Assembly (NCBI RefSeq): GCF_000317045.1
Contig: NC_019703.1
Span: forward strand, 62,001-126,000
Direction: 5' to 3'
DNA: 64,000 bases
Source of the DNA: Geitlerinema sp. PCC 7407
Lineage (GTDB): Bacteria; Cyanobacteriota; Cyanobacteriia; PCC-7407
In this document: positions 27,786 through 37,000 of the stretch, one piece after another
Numbering within the stretch: the stretch's first letter is position 1
Layout: the number at the start of each line of letters is the position of its first letter
Notes under the pieces: model-generated
What the model was told of the DNA's origin: nothing
Database searches by the model: none
Seen by the model: only the letters and a program-made list of their open reading frames with translations
Position numbers and translations under genes: made by a program

Positions 27786-30700
27786 CTATGAATCTAGAAT
27801 GCTAATGATTCGATCGAATTGATAGTTCTCAACCAAGATTACCAGGCTCTTAATGATTGACGCGTGGCTTTGTGGAATCTGATCAATCAGTTTAAGACTT
27901 CTTAAATCATTGCCCTGAATGGCCGCTTCTCGCAGATTTGTGATCCATTCTTCCGACATGAATGCCAGATCGGCCCGCGTTGAAATTTGGTTGTCACTGG
28001 TTTTTTGACTGCTATTTAAGAGGGGCGAGACAGCGGGTCTTTCCTGAATAAAAGAAACGCCCAAATACTCGGCAAGTTTGCTGAAAATTTCTTCTTTGCG
28101 GAAGGGTTTCCGGACGAGATCGTCACAGCCGACGGCCAGAATGTCCTGGCGCTGCTCTTCGAAGGCGCTGGCGGTCAAGGCAATAATGATGGGCGATCGC
28201 TCGAGATGTTCAGGGGCGATCGCAGCCTGGGAAATTCCGCTGGCGCTGGAGGCGATCGCCGTTGGGGGCCTTGTTTTCAGCATCTTCGTTGCGGTGTAGC
28301 CATCCATCACCGGCATGTGCATATCCATGAAGATGAGATGAGGCTGCCAGGTCCGGCAAATCTCGACAGCTTCCTGGCCATTGACCGCTTCCTGGGTCTC
28401 CATGCCAGCGGACGTCAAGATTTTTTTGAGCAGCAAACGCACCAGCGGATGATCATCGGTAATCAAAATTCGATAGCTGGGCTGACCCGCCTCGATCGTC
28501 ATTGCCATCGTCTGAGCTTCTGACTTCAGCAAATCTTTGACGTCTGTTTGGACAGGACCGGCTTGAATTTCAAACTTGAACTCGCTGCCCCGGCCAACTT
28601 CGCTCTTGACCGAAATTTCGCCACCCATCAAGTTGACAAAACTCTTGCTAATGCGAAGACCAAGCCCCGTTCCCTCGTTGATGTCTAGGCCCGTTTGAGT
28701 TTGCTTGAAAGCTTCAAAAAGTGCCCGTAATCCCTCGGACTCAATGCCAGGTCCCGTGTCCTCAACGGCAAAACTGAGGACATATTTCCTCGCATTTGTC
28801 TCTTGATTGACCAGCTCGGCGAATAAATGGGCTGAGAGCTTAACGAAGCCAAGATTGGTAAACTTAATGGCATTTCCCAAGATATTAATTAAAACTTGGC
28901 GCAGCTTCTTTTCATCACCAAAAATATATTGGGGAAGCTGAGGAGAAACGTCAAAAATGAGTCTCAGGCCCTTTGACTTTGCCTTGAGCTGAAACATGGC
29001 CTCGACATTTCTGAGAAGCTGATATAAGTTAAAAGCCTCTTCGTGGAGCGTGGTGCGTCCCGCCTCGATTTTTGACATTTCTAAAACGTCATTAATCAAA
29101 GACAAAAGATGCTCACCGCTTTGATTGACGATCTCTAAGTATTGTTGCTGGCCTTGACTAAGGGTTTTGTCGCCCAGCATGAGCTGGGTAAACCCCAAAA
29201 TAGCGTTCAGGGGCGTGCGCAGCTCGTGGCTCATATTGGCCAGAAACTCGCTCTTTGCGCGGCTGGCGGCGTCGGCGGCTTCCTTGGCCTGCTGGAGAGC
29301 GGCGGCCTGCTGCTCGGTCTGCGCAAACAGCTCAGCCTGCTGCACTGCCACCCCGAGCTGGTTGCCAACCTGGGTCACAATGCGAATCTCGGGGGGCTGC
29401 CAGTGGCGAGGACCGGTGTTTTGGTAGATGGCCAGCAGTCCCCAAAGACTGCTGCCGCAAAAAATGGGGGCGATGATGTAGGCCCGGGCCTGGATGGATT
29501 CGAGCAGGTTGATGTAGCAGGGGGCAAAGCCTGCGTCATAGATGTCGTTGATGCAGCAGTAGCTGGATTTTTGCTGATAAAAGCCGCCTTGGTTGTCCTG
29601 GAGATAAACGTCTTGGATCAGCAGGCCGCTGCTGTCGAAGCGGTTGGCGGCGCAGTTGTCCTGTTCGGTGGTGCGGTATACGCGCTCGGCAAAGGTGGAG
29701 GTCTCCAGGCGAGACCAGGGTGCGTCGACGGATTCGGCAACGACGATGCCGCTCCAGTCGGGATTGAAGCGATAAATCAAGACGCGATCGCAGTCCATGG
29801 CCTGCTGCAGCTCGGCGGTGGTCGCCCCAAAAATCAGATCCAGCTGGAGGCTTTGGCGCATTTGCTGCACCACTCGGGCGATCGCCATTTCCTGATGCGC
29901 CATCAGCCGCAGGGCCGCCTCCGCCGCAATGCGCTCCCGCACTTCAGCTTCTAGCGCCGCATTGGCCGTCGTCAGCTCGGCGGTGCGCTCCTGCACGCGC
30001 ACTTCCAGCTTTTCATAAGCGCGTCGGCGATCTTCCTCGGCCCACTGGCGCTGGAGCTCTGCCGTCGCCCGAGCCGCAAAGACCTGAATGATGGCTTTGG
30101 TGTTTTCGTCGATGGGCAGGGGCTTGCTATCAAAAATGCACAAGTTGCCTAGGACGGTTTGGTCAGAATCCGTCAGCGGCACGCCGATATAGCTGGTTGC
30201 GCTTACCTGCTGCAAAACTTCCAGGTCCGGGAATATTTCACACAGGTGGTCTGGCACGTAGTAAAACTGCTTCGTCGTGAGGACGACTTCGCACGGGGAC
30301 CCGGCGACGGGATACTCAAAGTTTTCGACCAGCTGATTTTTGGCCCACAGAGACAGACTGCGCATGGTTTGGGTATCGCCATGGATCAGCTCCGTCACCA
30401 TAACGTAGCTGACCCCCAAGGCCGAGGCCAAGTTGGCAGCGAGGGCCGAAAAAAATTCTCCCCCGGTCACTGACGCGGTCCCAGCCACGATGGCCCGCAG
30501 GCTCTCTTCGGCTCGCTGGCGCTCAGCAATCTGGGTTTCGAGTTCCCGGTTGATGGTCTGGAGCTGCTCGGGAGACTGCAGGGCGAGGAACTGGGGCACC
30601 AGCTCTAGGAGCGCAAAGGCTGTGAAGCAAGACACGATGGCTGTGAGAGCCTGCTCGATCCCGCTGACCCAGTAGTTGGGGTGCCACAGGGTCCAAATGT

Positions 30701-30947
30701 CGAGGAGATGCCCGGTGCCGCACAGGACAATGAAGCTGCCAAAGAGCAGAAAAACTTTGGAGAAGGGAACATCCTGGCGCTTGCGGACGAAGTACACCAG
30801 CATGGCTGGAATGGAGAAATAGGCGATCGCAATCAGGGCATCGCTCACCACATGGAGGCTTACCAAGGGCGTTTGCCATAGGTAGCAATGGCCATGGGGA
30901 ATGAACTGATTAGTCAGTAGATAGAAGGGCGCAGAAAATTCCAGCAT
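27786..30947 (-). CDS. Ethylene-receptor-like hybrid histidine kinase with bilin-type GAF
   Basis: A 1053-residue hybrid kinase. Residues 1-125 form three hydrophobic helices that match the ethylene-binding domain of plant ETR1: Asp36, Tyr43, Ile46-Pro47, Cys76 and His80 have the same spacing as ETR1 Asp25, Tyr32, Ile35-Pro36, Cys65 and His69. Cys and His bind the copper that holds ethylene. A GAF domain follows (about 160-300), then a coiled coil, then a GAF of the cyanobacteriochrome type (about 360-540) with Cys477-Tyr at the usual chromophore position. HisKA (His574), an HATPase domain (Asn-Ala-Ile-Lys-Phe, Gly-Thr-Gly-Leu-Gly-Leu), a receiver (Asp875) and a C-terminal helical region complete it. 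The layout resembles Synechocystis Etr1/UirS (slr1212). Bilin or ethylene binding is inferred. Confidence 0.93.
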   Translation of the reverse strand: MLEFSAPFYLLTNQFIPHGHCYLWQTPLVSLHVVSDALIAIAYFSIPAMLVYFVRKRQDVPFSKVFLLFGSFIVLCGTGHLLDIWTLWHPNYWVSGIEQALTAIVSCFTAFALLELVPQFLALQSPEQLQTINRELETQIAERQRAEESLRAIVAGTASVTGGEFFSALAANLASALGVSYVMVTELIHGDTQTMRSLSLWAKNQLVENFEYPVAGSPCEVVLTTKQFYYVPDHLCEIFPDLEVLQQVSATSYIGVPLTDSDQTVLGNLCIFDSKPLPIDENTKAIIQVFAARATAELQRQWAEEDRRRAYEKLEVRVQERTAELTTANAALEAEVRERIAAEAALRLMAHQEMAIARVVQQMRQSLQLDLIFGATTAELQQAMDCDRVLIYRFNPDWSGIVVAESVDAPWSRLETSTFAERVYRTTEQDNCAANRFDSSGLLIQDVYLQDNQGGFYQQKSSYCCINDIYDAGFAPCYINLLESIQARAYIIAPIFCGSSLWGLLAIYQNTGPRHWQPPEIRIVTQVGNQLGVAVQQAELFAQTEQQAAALQQAKEAADAASRAKSEFLANMSHELRTPLNAILGFTQLMLGDKTLSQGQQQYLEIVNQSGEHLLSLINDVLEMSKIEAGRTTLHEEAFNLYQLLRNVEAMFQLKAKSKGLRLIFDVSPQLPQYIFGDEKKLRQVLINILGNAIKFTNLGFVKLSAHLFAELVNQETNARKYVLSFAVEDTGPGIESEGLRALFEAFKQTQTGLDINEGTGLGLRISKSFVNLMGGEISVKSEVGRGSEFKFEIQAGPVQTDVKDLLKSEAQTMAMTIEAGQPSYRILITDDHPLVRLLLKKILTSAGMETQEAVNGQEAVEICRTWQPHLIFMDMHMPVMDGYTATKMLKTRPPTAIASSASGISQAAIAPEHLERSPIIIALTASAFEEQRQDILAVGCDDLVRKPFRKEEIFSKLAEYLGVSFIQERPAVSPLLNSSQKTSDNQISTRADLAFMSEEWITNLREAAIQGNDLRSLKLIDQIPQSHASIIKSLVILVENYQFDRIISILDS

Positions 30948-31020
30948 GAGTGCCTTCGAAAAAACCGTTTATCAACCTCAGGAGTCGTGTTGGTTCTTCT
31001 TATTGATTTAGGTTTGTAAA

Positions 31021-32208
31021 CTACCCCGCCCTAAGAGGGGCGGGGCTTTCAGTAGCCCTCAAAACGACATCCTGCAAAGAACAAGACATCATCTCGGAGC
31101 CTCTAGGCGCGTTTACGATGCGCCCCAAAGTGGCAATATTTTTTGCCCCATTCACATCCGCATCTCCAATCCAGCCGCAATTTTGGTTCAAACACTCAAA
31201 CTTTTTGCCCTGTCGGCTGCCAATCACCTTGCAGCAATGGCACGTCTTAGACGTGTAGCGAGGATCTACAAACCGGATGCTGACGCCAAACTTCACGCCC
31301 TTATAGGTCAGAAATTGGCGTAGCTGATAAAACGCCCAACTGTTGCTGCGTCTGCGCTCTGTCTTGGAGCGGGGCATCTGATTGGTGCGCTCTCTAATGC
31401 CGGTCAAATCCTCTAGGGCAATGGCTTGATGGTTGCTTTTTGCTTGCTGGATCAGCCGATAGCTGATGGTGTGGTTGAGCCATGCTTGGAATCTTCGCTC
31501 TCGTCCACTCAACCGTTGCAAGACCTGTCTCGCTCGTCTGCGAGTAGACCTTGTGCCTTTGGACGCTTTGCGTTGCAGCGAAGCCCGCACACGACTGTAC
31601 TGGTCTCTGACTTTTGTGACCTCCTTGCCGCTAAACTTTGAACCTTCAGAGGTGCAGGCGATGTCTGTTCGTCCCAGATCTACGCCTAATACTTCGTCTG
31701 TCTCTGAAATCTCAGGGGGCTCAGACTCTAGCTGGATTTGCAGATAGAAGCTGCCATCTTTTCGTTTGACCAGGGTGGCTGATTTGGGATTCTGGCCCTG
31801 CAAGAGATGCTTTTGGTAGTTGCCGATATGCAGTCTGAACTTTTCTCGCCCCTTCAGCATCGTCAGGCTGACTATCCAGCCGGATTCTTTGAAGGTGAAT
31901 GTTCGGGCGTCATAGGTGGCTGAGGTGGGAGCAAATCCTTTGACGGGTCTTCCTTTTTGCTTGGCTGTCTTTCGATTGGCACAAACCCGCCGGATGGCGT
32001 GGATGGTCATCTGAGCAGACAGACCTGAATGCGCTCTAGCCTCTTTGTAAATCAGGGACTGAACGGCGATCTGATTGATCAGTTTCTCGGGAGTCTGAGC
32101 ATTCACGAACTCACAGCATTTTGCAAAGGCAGAAAGGACCGCATCAAGCTTTTCAACCTGTTGCGGCAATACTTCCAGTTTGCAAGACACCGTGAGGACT
32201 TGAGGCAT
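31021..32208 (-). CDS. tnpB: TnpB, RNA-guided nuclease of an IS605-type element
   Basis: A 395-residue TnpB. The RuvC-like residues are present: Asp177 (Gly-Val-Asp-Leu-Gly), Glu266 (Leu-Glu-Asp-Leu) and Asp351 (Asp-Ala-Asp-Val-Asn). A complete zinc finger lies between the last two (Cys323, Cys326, Cys339, Cys344). TnpB proteins use an RNA from the element's right end to cut target DNA, and here that end overlaps the 3' end of the gene. The protein looks intact. It separates the signalling operon from the AAA genes. Confidence 0.92.
   Translation of the reverse strand: MPQVLTVSCKLEVLPQQVEKLDAVLSAFAKCCEFVNAQTPEKLINQIAVQSLIYKEARAHSGLSAQMTIHAIRRVCANRKTAKQKGRPVKGFAPTSATYDARTFTFKESGWIVSLTMLKGREKFRLHIGNYQKHLLQGQNPKSATLVKRKDGSFYLQIQLESEPPEISETDEVLGVDLGRTDIACTSEGSKFSGKEVTKVRDQYSRVRASLQRKASKGTRSTRRRARQVLQRLSGRERRFQAWLNHTISYRLIQQAKSNHQAIALEDLTGIRERTNQMPRSKTERRRSNSWAFYQLRQFLTYKGVKFGVSIRFVDPRYTSKTCHCCKVIGSRQGKKFECLNQNCGWIGDADVNGAKNIATLGRIVNAPRGSEMMSCSLQDVVLRATESPAPLRAG
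31024..31045 (-). repeat. Right-end hairpin of the TnpB element
   Basis: 8-bp stem with a 6-nt loop within the last codons of tnpB; the TAG stop follows it. In characterised IS605 elements the guide RNA ends at this border, so the target-specific guide should be read from the sequence just past it (toward 31000). Confidence 0.6.
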
Positions 32209-32248
32209 TTTTAAAGCGTGAAGTTTTTTGTTCTAGCCATAGCCTATT

Positions 32249-32286
32249 GGGGTGTATTGGGGGGCATTGAGCTCCCAATACACCCC
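32249..32286. repeat. Left-end inverted repeat of the TnpB element
   Basis: Perfect 13-bp arms (GGGGTGTATTGGG and its inverse) around a 12-nt loop, about 40 bp upstream of the tnpB start. The position fits the subterminal hairpin recognised by a TnpA transposase. Confidence 0.7.
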
Positions 32287-32463
32287 GCTCTTCCTCCCTA
32301 CCCTGAAGAGGGATGGGGACTCTCGCGACTCAGTTGAACGATCGCAATCCCCAGTCAGAAAGAAAGTTTATCGCGGCGATCGCTAGATAGGGCAAGGCTT
32401 CGGGATGATTCAATAAAGCAAAGGCTTTCTAGCATCCCCTAAAAGAAAGAAATTAACTCCATT

Positions 32464-32538
32464 GTTAACCTCGGTAACTTTTAATTACCAGATAGGATCG
32501 AACGTTAACCTTGTAACTTAAGGGTTTCGCGGCGAAAC
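32464..32538. promoter_or_regulatory. Repeated sites and palindrome upstream of the AAA-HTH gene
   Basis: Two 16-17 bp direct repeats starting GTTAACCT, 40 bp apart, are followed by the palindrome GTTTCGC-G-GCGAAAC. They end 40 bp before the ATG of a protein with an N-terminal helix-turn-helix, so autoregulation is possible. Confidence 0.4.
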
Positions 32539-32578
32539 TTAGCCACTAAAAAAAGGGAAACGGTACTATTTCCAGAGG

Positions 32579-33988
32579 ATGGGGGCTGCCGCATCCGGCT
32601 TTCTGGTCCAGCGGGGTTTGTGTGAGGACGTGATTGATCAGCCTAAATCTGTTCGGTTTCGCAGACGAGGAACAGTACTGAGCGCCCAGGGATGGCAGCG
32701 TCTGCAAGCAGCCGAGCATTTGTCGTCTATCCGAGAAAATGCAGGGCGTCCCTACACCTTGGAGCAGCTGAGTCTGCGCACAGGCTTGAGTACCAAAACG
32801 CTGACCAAGGTTCGTCATCGTCAAAAGCCGGTGGATCAGCCGACCCTTGAGGCTTATTTCGAGGCGTTTGAGCTTGCACTAGGGGCTGACGACTACATTA
32901 GTCAGGATTTGTCAGATGTAGAAGTCTCTAGCGTAGCGCTCAGCAGTTTGCAAGAGGCTCCGCTGAAGGGACAGCTCGCCGTGGATTCGCCGTTCTACGT
33001 CTATCGTGCCCCAGCAGAGCGACTGTGCGTGCGAGAGGTGTTTCAGCTGGGGGCGCTGATTCGGATCAAGGCGCCTCGCCAGTTTGGCAAGACGTCGTTG
33101 GCAGCGCGAATCGTCAGCCAAAGTCAGGAGTCCGGGTTTCGGACGGCCATGATCAGTCTGGAGATGGCGGACCAGGGGGTCTTTAGTAGCTTAGATCAAT
33201 TTCTGCGCTGGCTGTGTGCCATGGTGACACGTTATCTGGAGATGCCCAATCGGCTTCAGGACTACTGGAGCGATCTGTTTGGCAGCAGCTATAGCTGCAA
33301 TGACTATTTCGAGAGCTATATTTTGCCAGCGGATGGGCGACCGCTGCTGCTAGTGATCGATGAGGTGGATCGAGTCTTTGATCATGAGGCGATCGCCGCA
33401 GATTTTTTTGGCATGCTGCGATCGTGGTATGAGCGATCGCGCTACGGCACGGCAGGGAGCGAGCTGTGGCAGCAGCTGCGCCTGGTGATTGTGCACTCCA
33501 CCGAGGCCTACTTGCCGATCAAGCTCAACCAGTCTCCCTTCAACGTGGGCTTGCTGATTGAGCTCTCTGGATTTAGCGAGGCGCAAATTCAAGAGCTTGC
33601 CAACCGCTACGGCCTGACCCCCAGCGAAGAGTACACCCAGGCGCTGATGGCGCTTTTGGGGGGCAACCCCTATCTGACGCAGCTAGCGCTGTTTCACCTC
33701 AGCCGCCAAACGGTCTCTTTGGCCGATTTACCGAAGACCGCGATCGCCCCCCAGGGTATTTTTAACGGTCACCTGCGGCGTCTGCTGGGCTTCTTGGAAG
33801 AGCAGCCGGGCCTCAAAACCGCGATGCAGCGAGTCGTTCAGTCCCCTGAGGGAGCCGAAATTTATCCCACTGACGCGGTCAAGCTCCAGGGCATGGGGTT
33901 GGTTCGCTTCCAGGGGTCTGCCGCAGTGGCCGCCTGCAAGCTCTACCAGATGTATTTTGCCCATGTTCTGGACTTGGGCGCGGAGTGA
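32579..33988 (+). CDS. AAA-like ATPase with N-terminal helix-turn-helix
   Basis: A 469-residue protein of the cyanobacterial AAA-like family (Pfam AAA_35 type). Residues about 57-105 look like a helix-turn-helix (Tyr-Thr-Leu-Glu-Gln-Leu-Ser-Leu-Arg-Thr-Gly-Leu-Ser). The Walker A is Pro-Arg-Gln-Phe-Gly-Lys171-Thr-Ser and the Walker B Leu-Leu-Val-Ile-Asp261-Glu262. A C-terminal winged-helix-like region follows. No effector or WD40 part is fused. A related AAA-like ATPase follows 56 bp downstream on the same strand, so the two may act together. ATG 32579 is the only good start. Confidence 0.82.
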   Translation: MGAAASGFLVQRGLCEDVIDQPKSVRFRRRGTVLSAQGWQRLQAAEHLSSIRENAGRPYTLEQLSLRTGLSTKTLTKVRHRQKPVDQPTLEAYFEAFELALGADDYISQDLSDVEVSSVALSSLQEAPLKGQLAVDSPFYVYRAPAERLCVREVFQLGALIRIKAPRQFGKTSLAARIVSQSQESGFRTAMISLEMADQGVFSSLDQFLRWLCAMVTRYLEMPNRLQDYWSDLFGSSYSCNDYFESYILPADGRPLLLVIDEVDRVFDHEAIAADFFGMLRSWYERSRYGTAGSELWQQLRLVIVHSTEAYLPIKLNQSPFNVGLLIELSGFSEAQIQELANRYGLTPSEEYTQALMALLGGNPYLTQLALFHLSRQTVSLADLPKTAIAPQGIFNGHLRRLLGFLEEQPGLKTAMQRVVQSPEGAEIYPTDAVKLQGMGLVRFQGSAAVAACKLYQMYFAHVLDLGAE

Positions 33989-34044
33989 TCTGCCCCGGTG
34001 GGTGAGGCCGTTTGTTGATTTTGTCGTAGCATCCCTTTGCGCCC

Positions 34045-37000
34045 ATGCTGGCTTCCCAAAATCCCAACTACGCCTATCAGGTCGGGGGCAGTCTGCCGCT
34101 CTATTCGGCCAGCTATGTGCGCCGCCAAGCCGATGAGGATCTGCTGACCGGCTTGCTCAACGGAGAGTTCTGCTACGTGTTCAACGCGCGGCAGATGGGC
34201 AAGTCGAGTCTGCGGGTGCAAACGCTGCACCGATTGCAGGCGCGGGGGGTGCGGTGTGGGGTGCTGGACATGACGGCGATCGGCACCCACGAGATCACGG
34301 CGGAGCAGTGGTACGCGTCGGTGATTGGCTTTTTGGTGAAGGAATTTCGCCTGACGCTGCCTCTGGCCCAGTGGTGGCGCGATCGCGCCCATCTCTCGCT
34401 GATCAGCCGCCTGGGGGAGTTTCTGGAGTCGGTGCTGCTCTGCCAGATTGGGGAGCCCGTCGTGATTTTCATCGATGAAATCGACAGCGTTCTGAGCCTG
34501 CCGTTTTCGGTGGATGATTTCTTTGCCCTGATCCGCGCCTGCTACAATCGCCGGGCCGAGCAGGAAGCGTACCGGCGGCTTTCCTTTGCGCTGTTTGGGG
34601 TGGCGACGCCCCGCGACCTGATTGCCGATCCGACCCGCACACCGTTCAATATTGGCCGCGCCATTGAGCTCGACGGCTTTCAGTTCGCTGAGGCCACGCC
34701 CTTGCTGACCGGCTTGGGCCAGATCAGCGCGTCGCCAGCGGAAATCTTGCACCGGGTGCTGACCTGGACCGGGGGACAGCCATTCTTGACCCAAAAGCTC
34801 TGCGATCTGATCGCGCGCCAGCTTGGCCAAGAGGGCGCGGCAGGTCCTGAGACGCCGCCTTTGGCGGGTAAGGCGCTGGTGGATTGGGTGGTGTACGCGC
34901 GTATCCTCCAGAACTGGGAGGCTCAAGATGAGCCCGAGCACCTCAAAACGATTCGCGATCGCCTGCTGTACGACGAGGCCAAAACGGGCCGACTGCTGGG
35001 CCTCTATCAGCGCCTGCTGGGAGTCTCGGGGCCGCTGGAGCCAGAGGAGCTGACCACAAAATTTCTCAAGCCTCCGGTGGCCACTGAGAGCGTGCCGTTT
35101 GATAACTCTGCGGAGCAGACGGCGCTGCTGCTCTCGGGGCTGGTGGAGCGGCGCGGCAGCGGCCTGAGCATCAAAAATCCAATTTATCAGGCGGTTTTCA
35201 ATCCTGGGTGGGTGGCCAAACAGCTGGACGCCCTGCGGCCCTACGCGCCCAACCTCCGGCTGTGGGCTCAGTCGGGGTTCGCAGACAGCTCTCGCCTGCT
35301 GCGGGGTCAGGCGCTGCAAGAAGTGCTGGCCTGGGCAGAGGGCAGGAGCCTGAGCGATCTGGACTACCGGTTTATGGCGGCCAGTCAGGAGTGCGATCGC
35401 CAGGAGGTGCAGGCGCACCTAGAGGCGGAACGGCTCCAAGAGGTCGAAGCTCGGCTGGAGCTCGAGCGTCAACGCAGCCTGGAGCAGAGCCAGAGCCTGA
35501 ACCGTCAGCGCACGCTGTTGGGAGTGCTCAGCGGGGCGATGGTGATGGCGATCGCCTTTGGCTTGCTGGCCTACAGTCAATATCAGCGCACTGCTCTGAG
35601 CGAACTGCGGGCGATCGCCCTGTCCTCCGACGCCCTCTTCGCCTCCAACCAGCGGCTAGACGCCCTGATCCAGGCCATCAAAGGCCAGCAGCGCCTGCGC
35701 CGCCTGGACTTCTCTGCCCCTGACCTGCGCGACACCCTCGATGCCAGCCTGCGCCGCGTCCTGCTGAGCATCCAGGAAGCCAATCGCCTCAGCGGTCACC
35801 GCAGCGCAGTGCTGACCGTCGCCTTTAGCCCCGATGGTCAGCAGTTGGTGTCCGGCAGCGTAGACGGCAGCCTCAAGTTTTGGCGGCGCGATGGCCACCT
35901 GCTGCGCACCCTCCAGGGCCACCAGAGCGTCATCCGAGTCGTGCGCTTTAGCCCTCGCGGAGATCTGTTTGCCTCCACCGGCGACGACAAAACCATCAAG
36001 CTGTGGACCCCCAGCGGGGATCTGGTGCGGACCATCCCTACCCAAATCGGCGGGATCTGGAGCCTGGACTTTAGCCCTGACGGCAGCAGCCTGATTGTCG
36101 GTGGCAGCAACGACCTGATCGAGGAGCACAGCATCAGGGGGCCGCTGATCCAGACGCTGCGAGAGACGAACGTGGGAGTGCGGGCCGTTGCCTTTAGCCC
36201 CGATGGCAAGACGATCGCCGCCGGGTGCATGGACAACACGATCAAGCTGTGGACCCGCGATGGCGTGCTGCGGCAAACCCTGCGCGGCCACGACGGCCCA
36301 GTCCAGTCTCTGGCCTTTAGCCCCGACGGAGCGCTGATGGTCTCGGGCAGCGACGATCGAACCATCAAGCTATGGCAGCAGGACGGCACCCTCCTTAGCA
36401 CCCTGCCCGCCCACGAGACCATGGTGAAAGAACTGCGCTTCCATCCCGACGGCCAGAGCTTCGCTTCGGCGAGCTGGGACAAAACCATCAAGCTGTGGAC
36501 CCGTGATGGACGGCTGCTCAACACGCTGCGGGGTCATGACGCGGCCATTTGGGGGATGGCGTTCAGCCCCGATGGCCGGGCGATCGCCTCTGCCGGGGCC
36601 GAAAACACGGTGATTCTCTGGAAAACCCAAAGTGATTTTCAGCAGCGCTTCTATGGCCTGACGGGCTCCACGCGCAAGCTGCTCTTCAGTCCTGACGGTG
36701 CCTCTATTGCCTTGGTGGGCACCGACAAAACCATCAAGCTGTGGACCTCCCATGGGCGACCCCTCAAGGCTATCAGCGGCCACACGGGCTCCCTCACGAG
36801 TATTGACATCAGCCCCGATGGCCAGGAGTTCGCCAGCTCCAGCGAAGACAAAACGATTCGGCTCTGGTCCCGAGACGGCACCCCGCTCAAGACCCTGACC
36901 GGACACACCAGTACTGCCTTGAGCGTGGTGTGGCATCCCGATGGACAGTCCCTGGCCTCGAGCGACGTCGAGGGAGTCATCCTGCTGTGGAGCGCCGATG

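Larger units (their letters stand above)
31015..32330 (-). mobile_element. IS200/IS605-type element with TnpB only
   Basis: A tnpB gene is flanked by hairpins of the type found at IS605 ends. The right end carries an 8-bp stem (CCCCGCCC / GGGCGGGG) that overlaps the last codons. The left end has a perfect 13-bp stem at 32249-32286, followed by a smaller hairpin near 32295-32313. No tnpA transposase gene is present, so the element probably needs help from elsewhere to move. The exact borders are uncertain by tens of bases. Confidence 0.6.
32209..32578. other. Element left end and AAA-gene promoter region
   Basis: 370 bp. The first 120 bp hold the left-end hairpins of the TnpB element. The rest becomes AT-rich and holds two similar copies of GTTAACCT-GTAACTT (32464-32480, 32504-32520) and a 15-bp palindrome (32524-32538), all upstream of the AAA-HTH gene. 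Confidence 0.55.

Noticed and set aside
33943-35418. 491-codon open frame on the minus strand
   Set aside because: It lies antisense to the AAA-like WD40 gene. Its protein is rich in Arg, Gln and His without domains, as expected from a shadow of GC-rich coding DNA.
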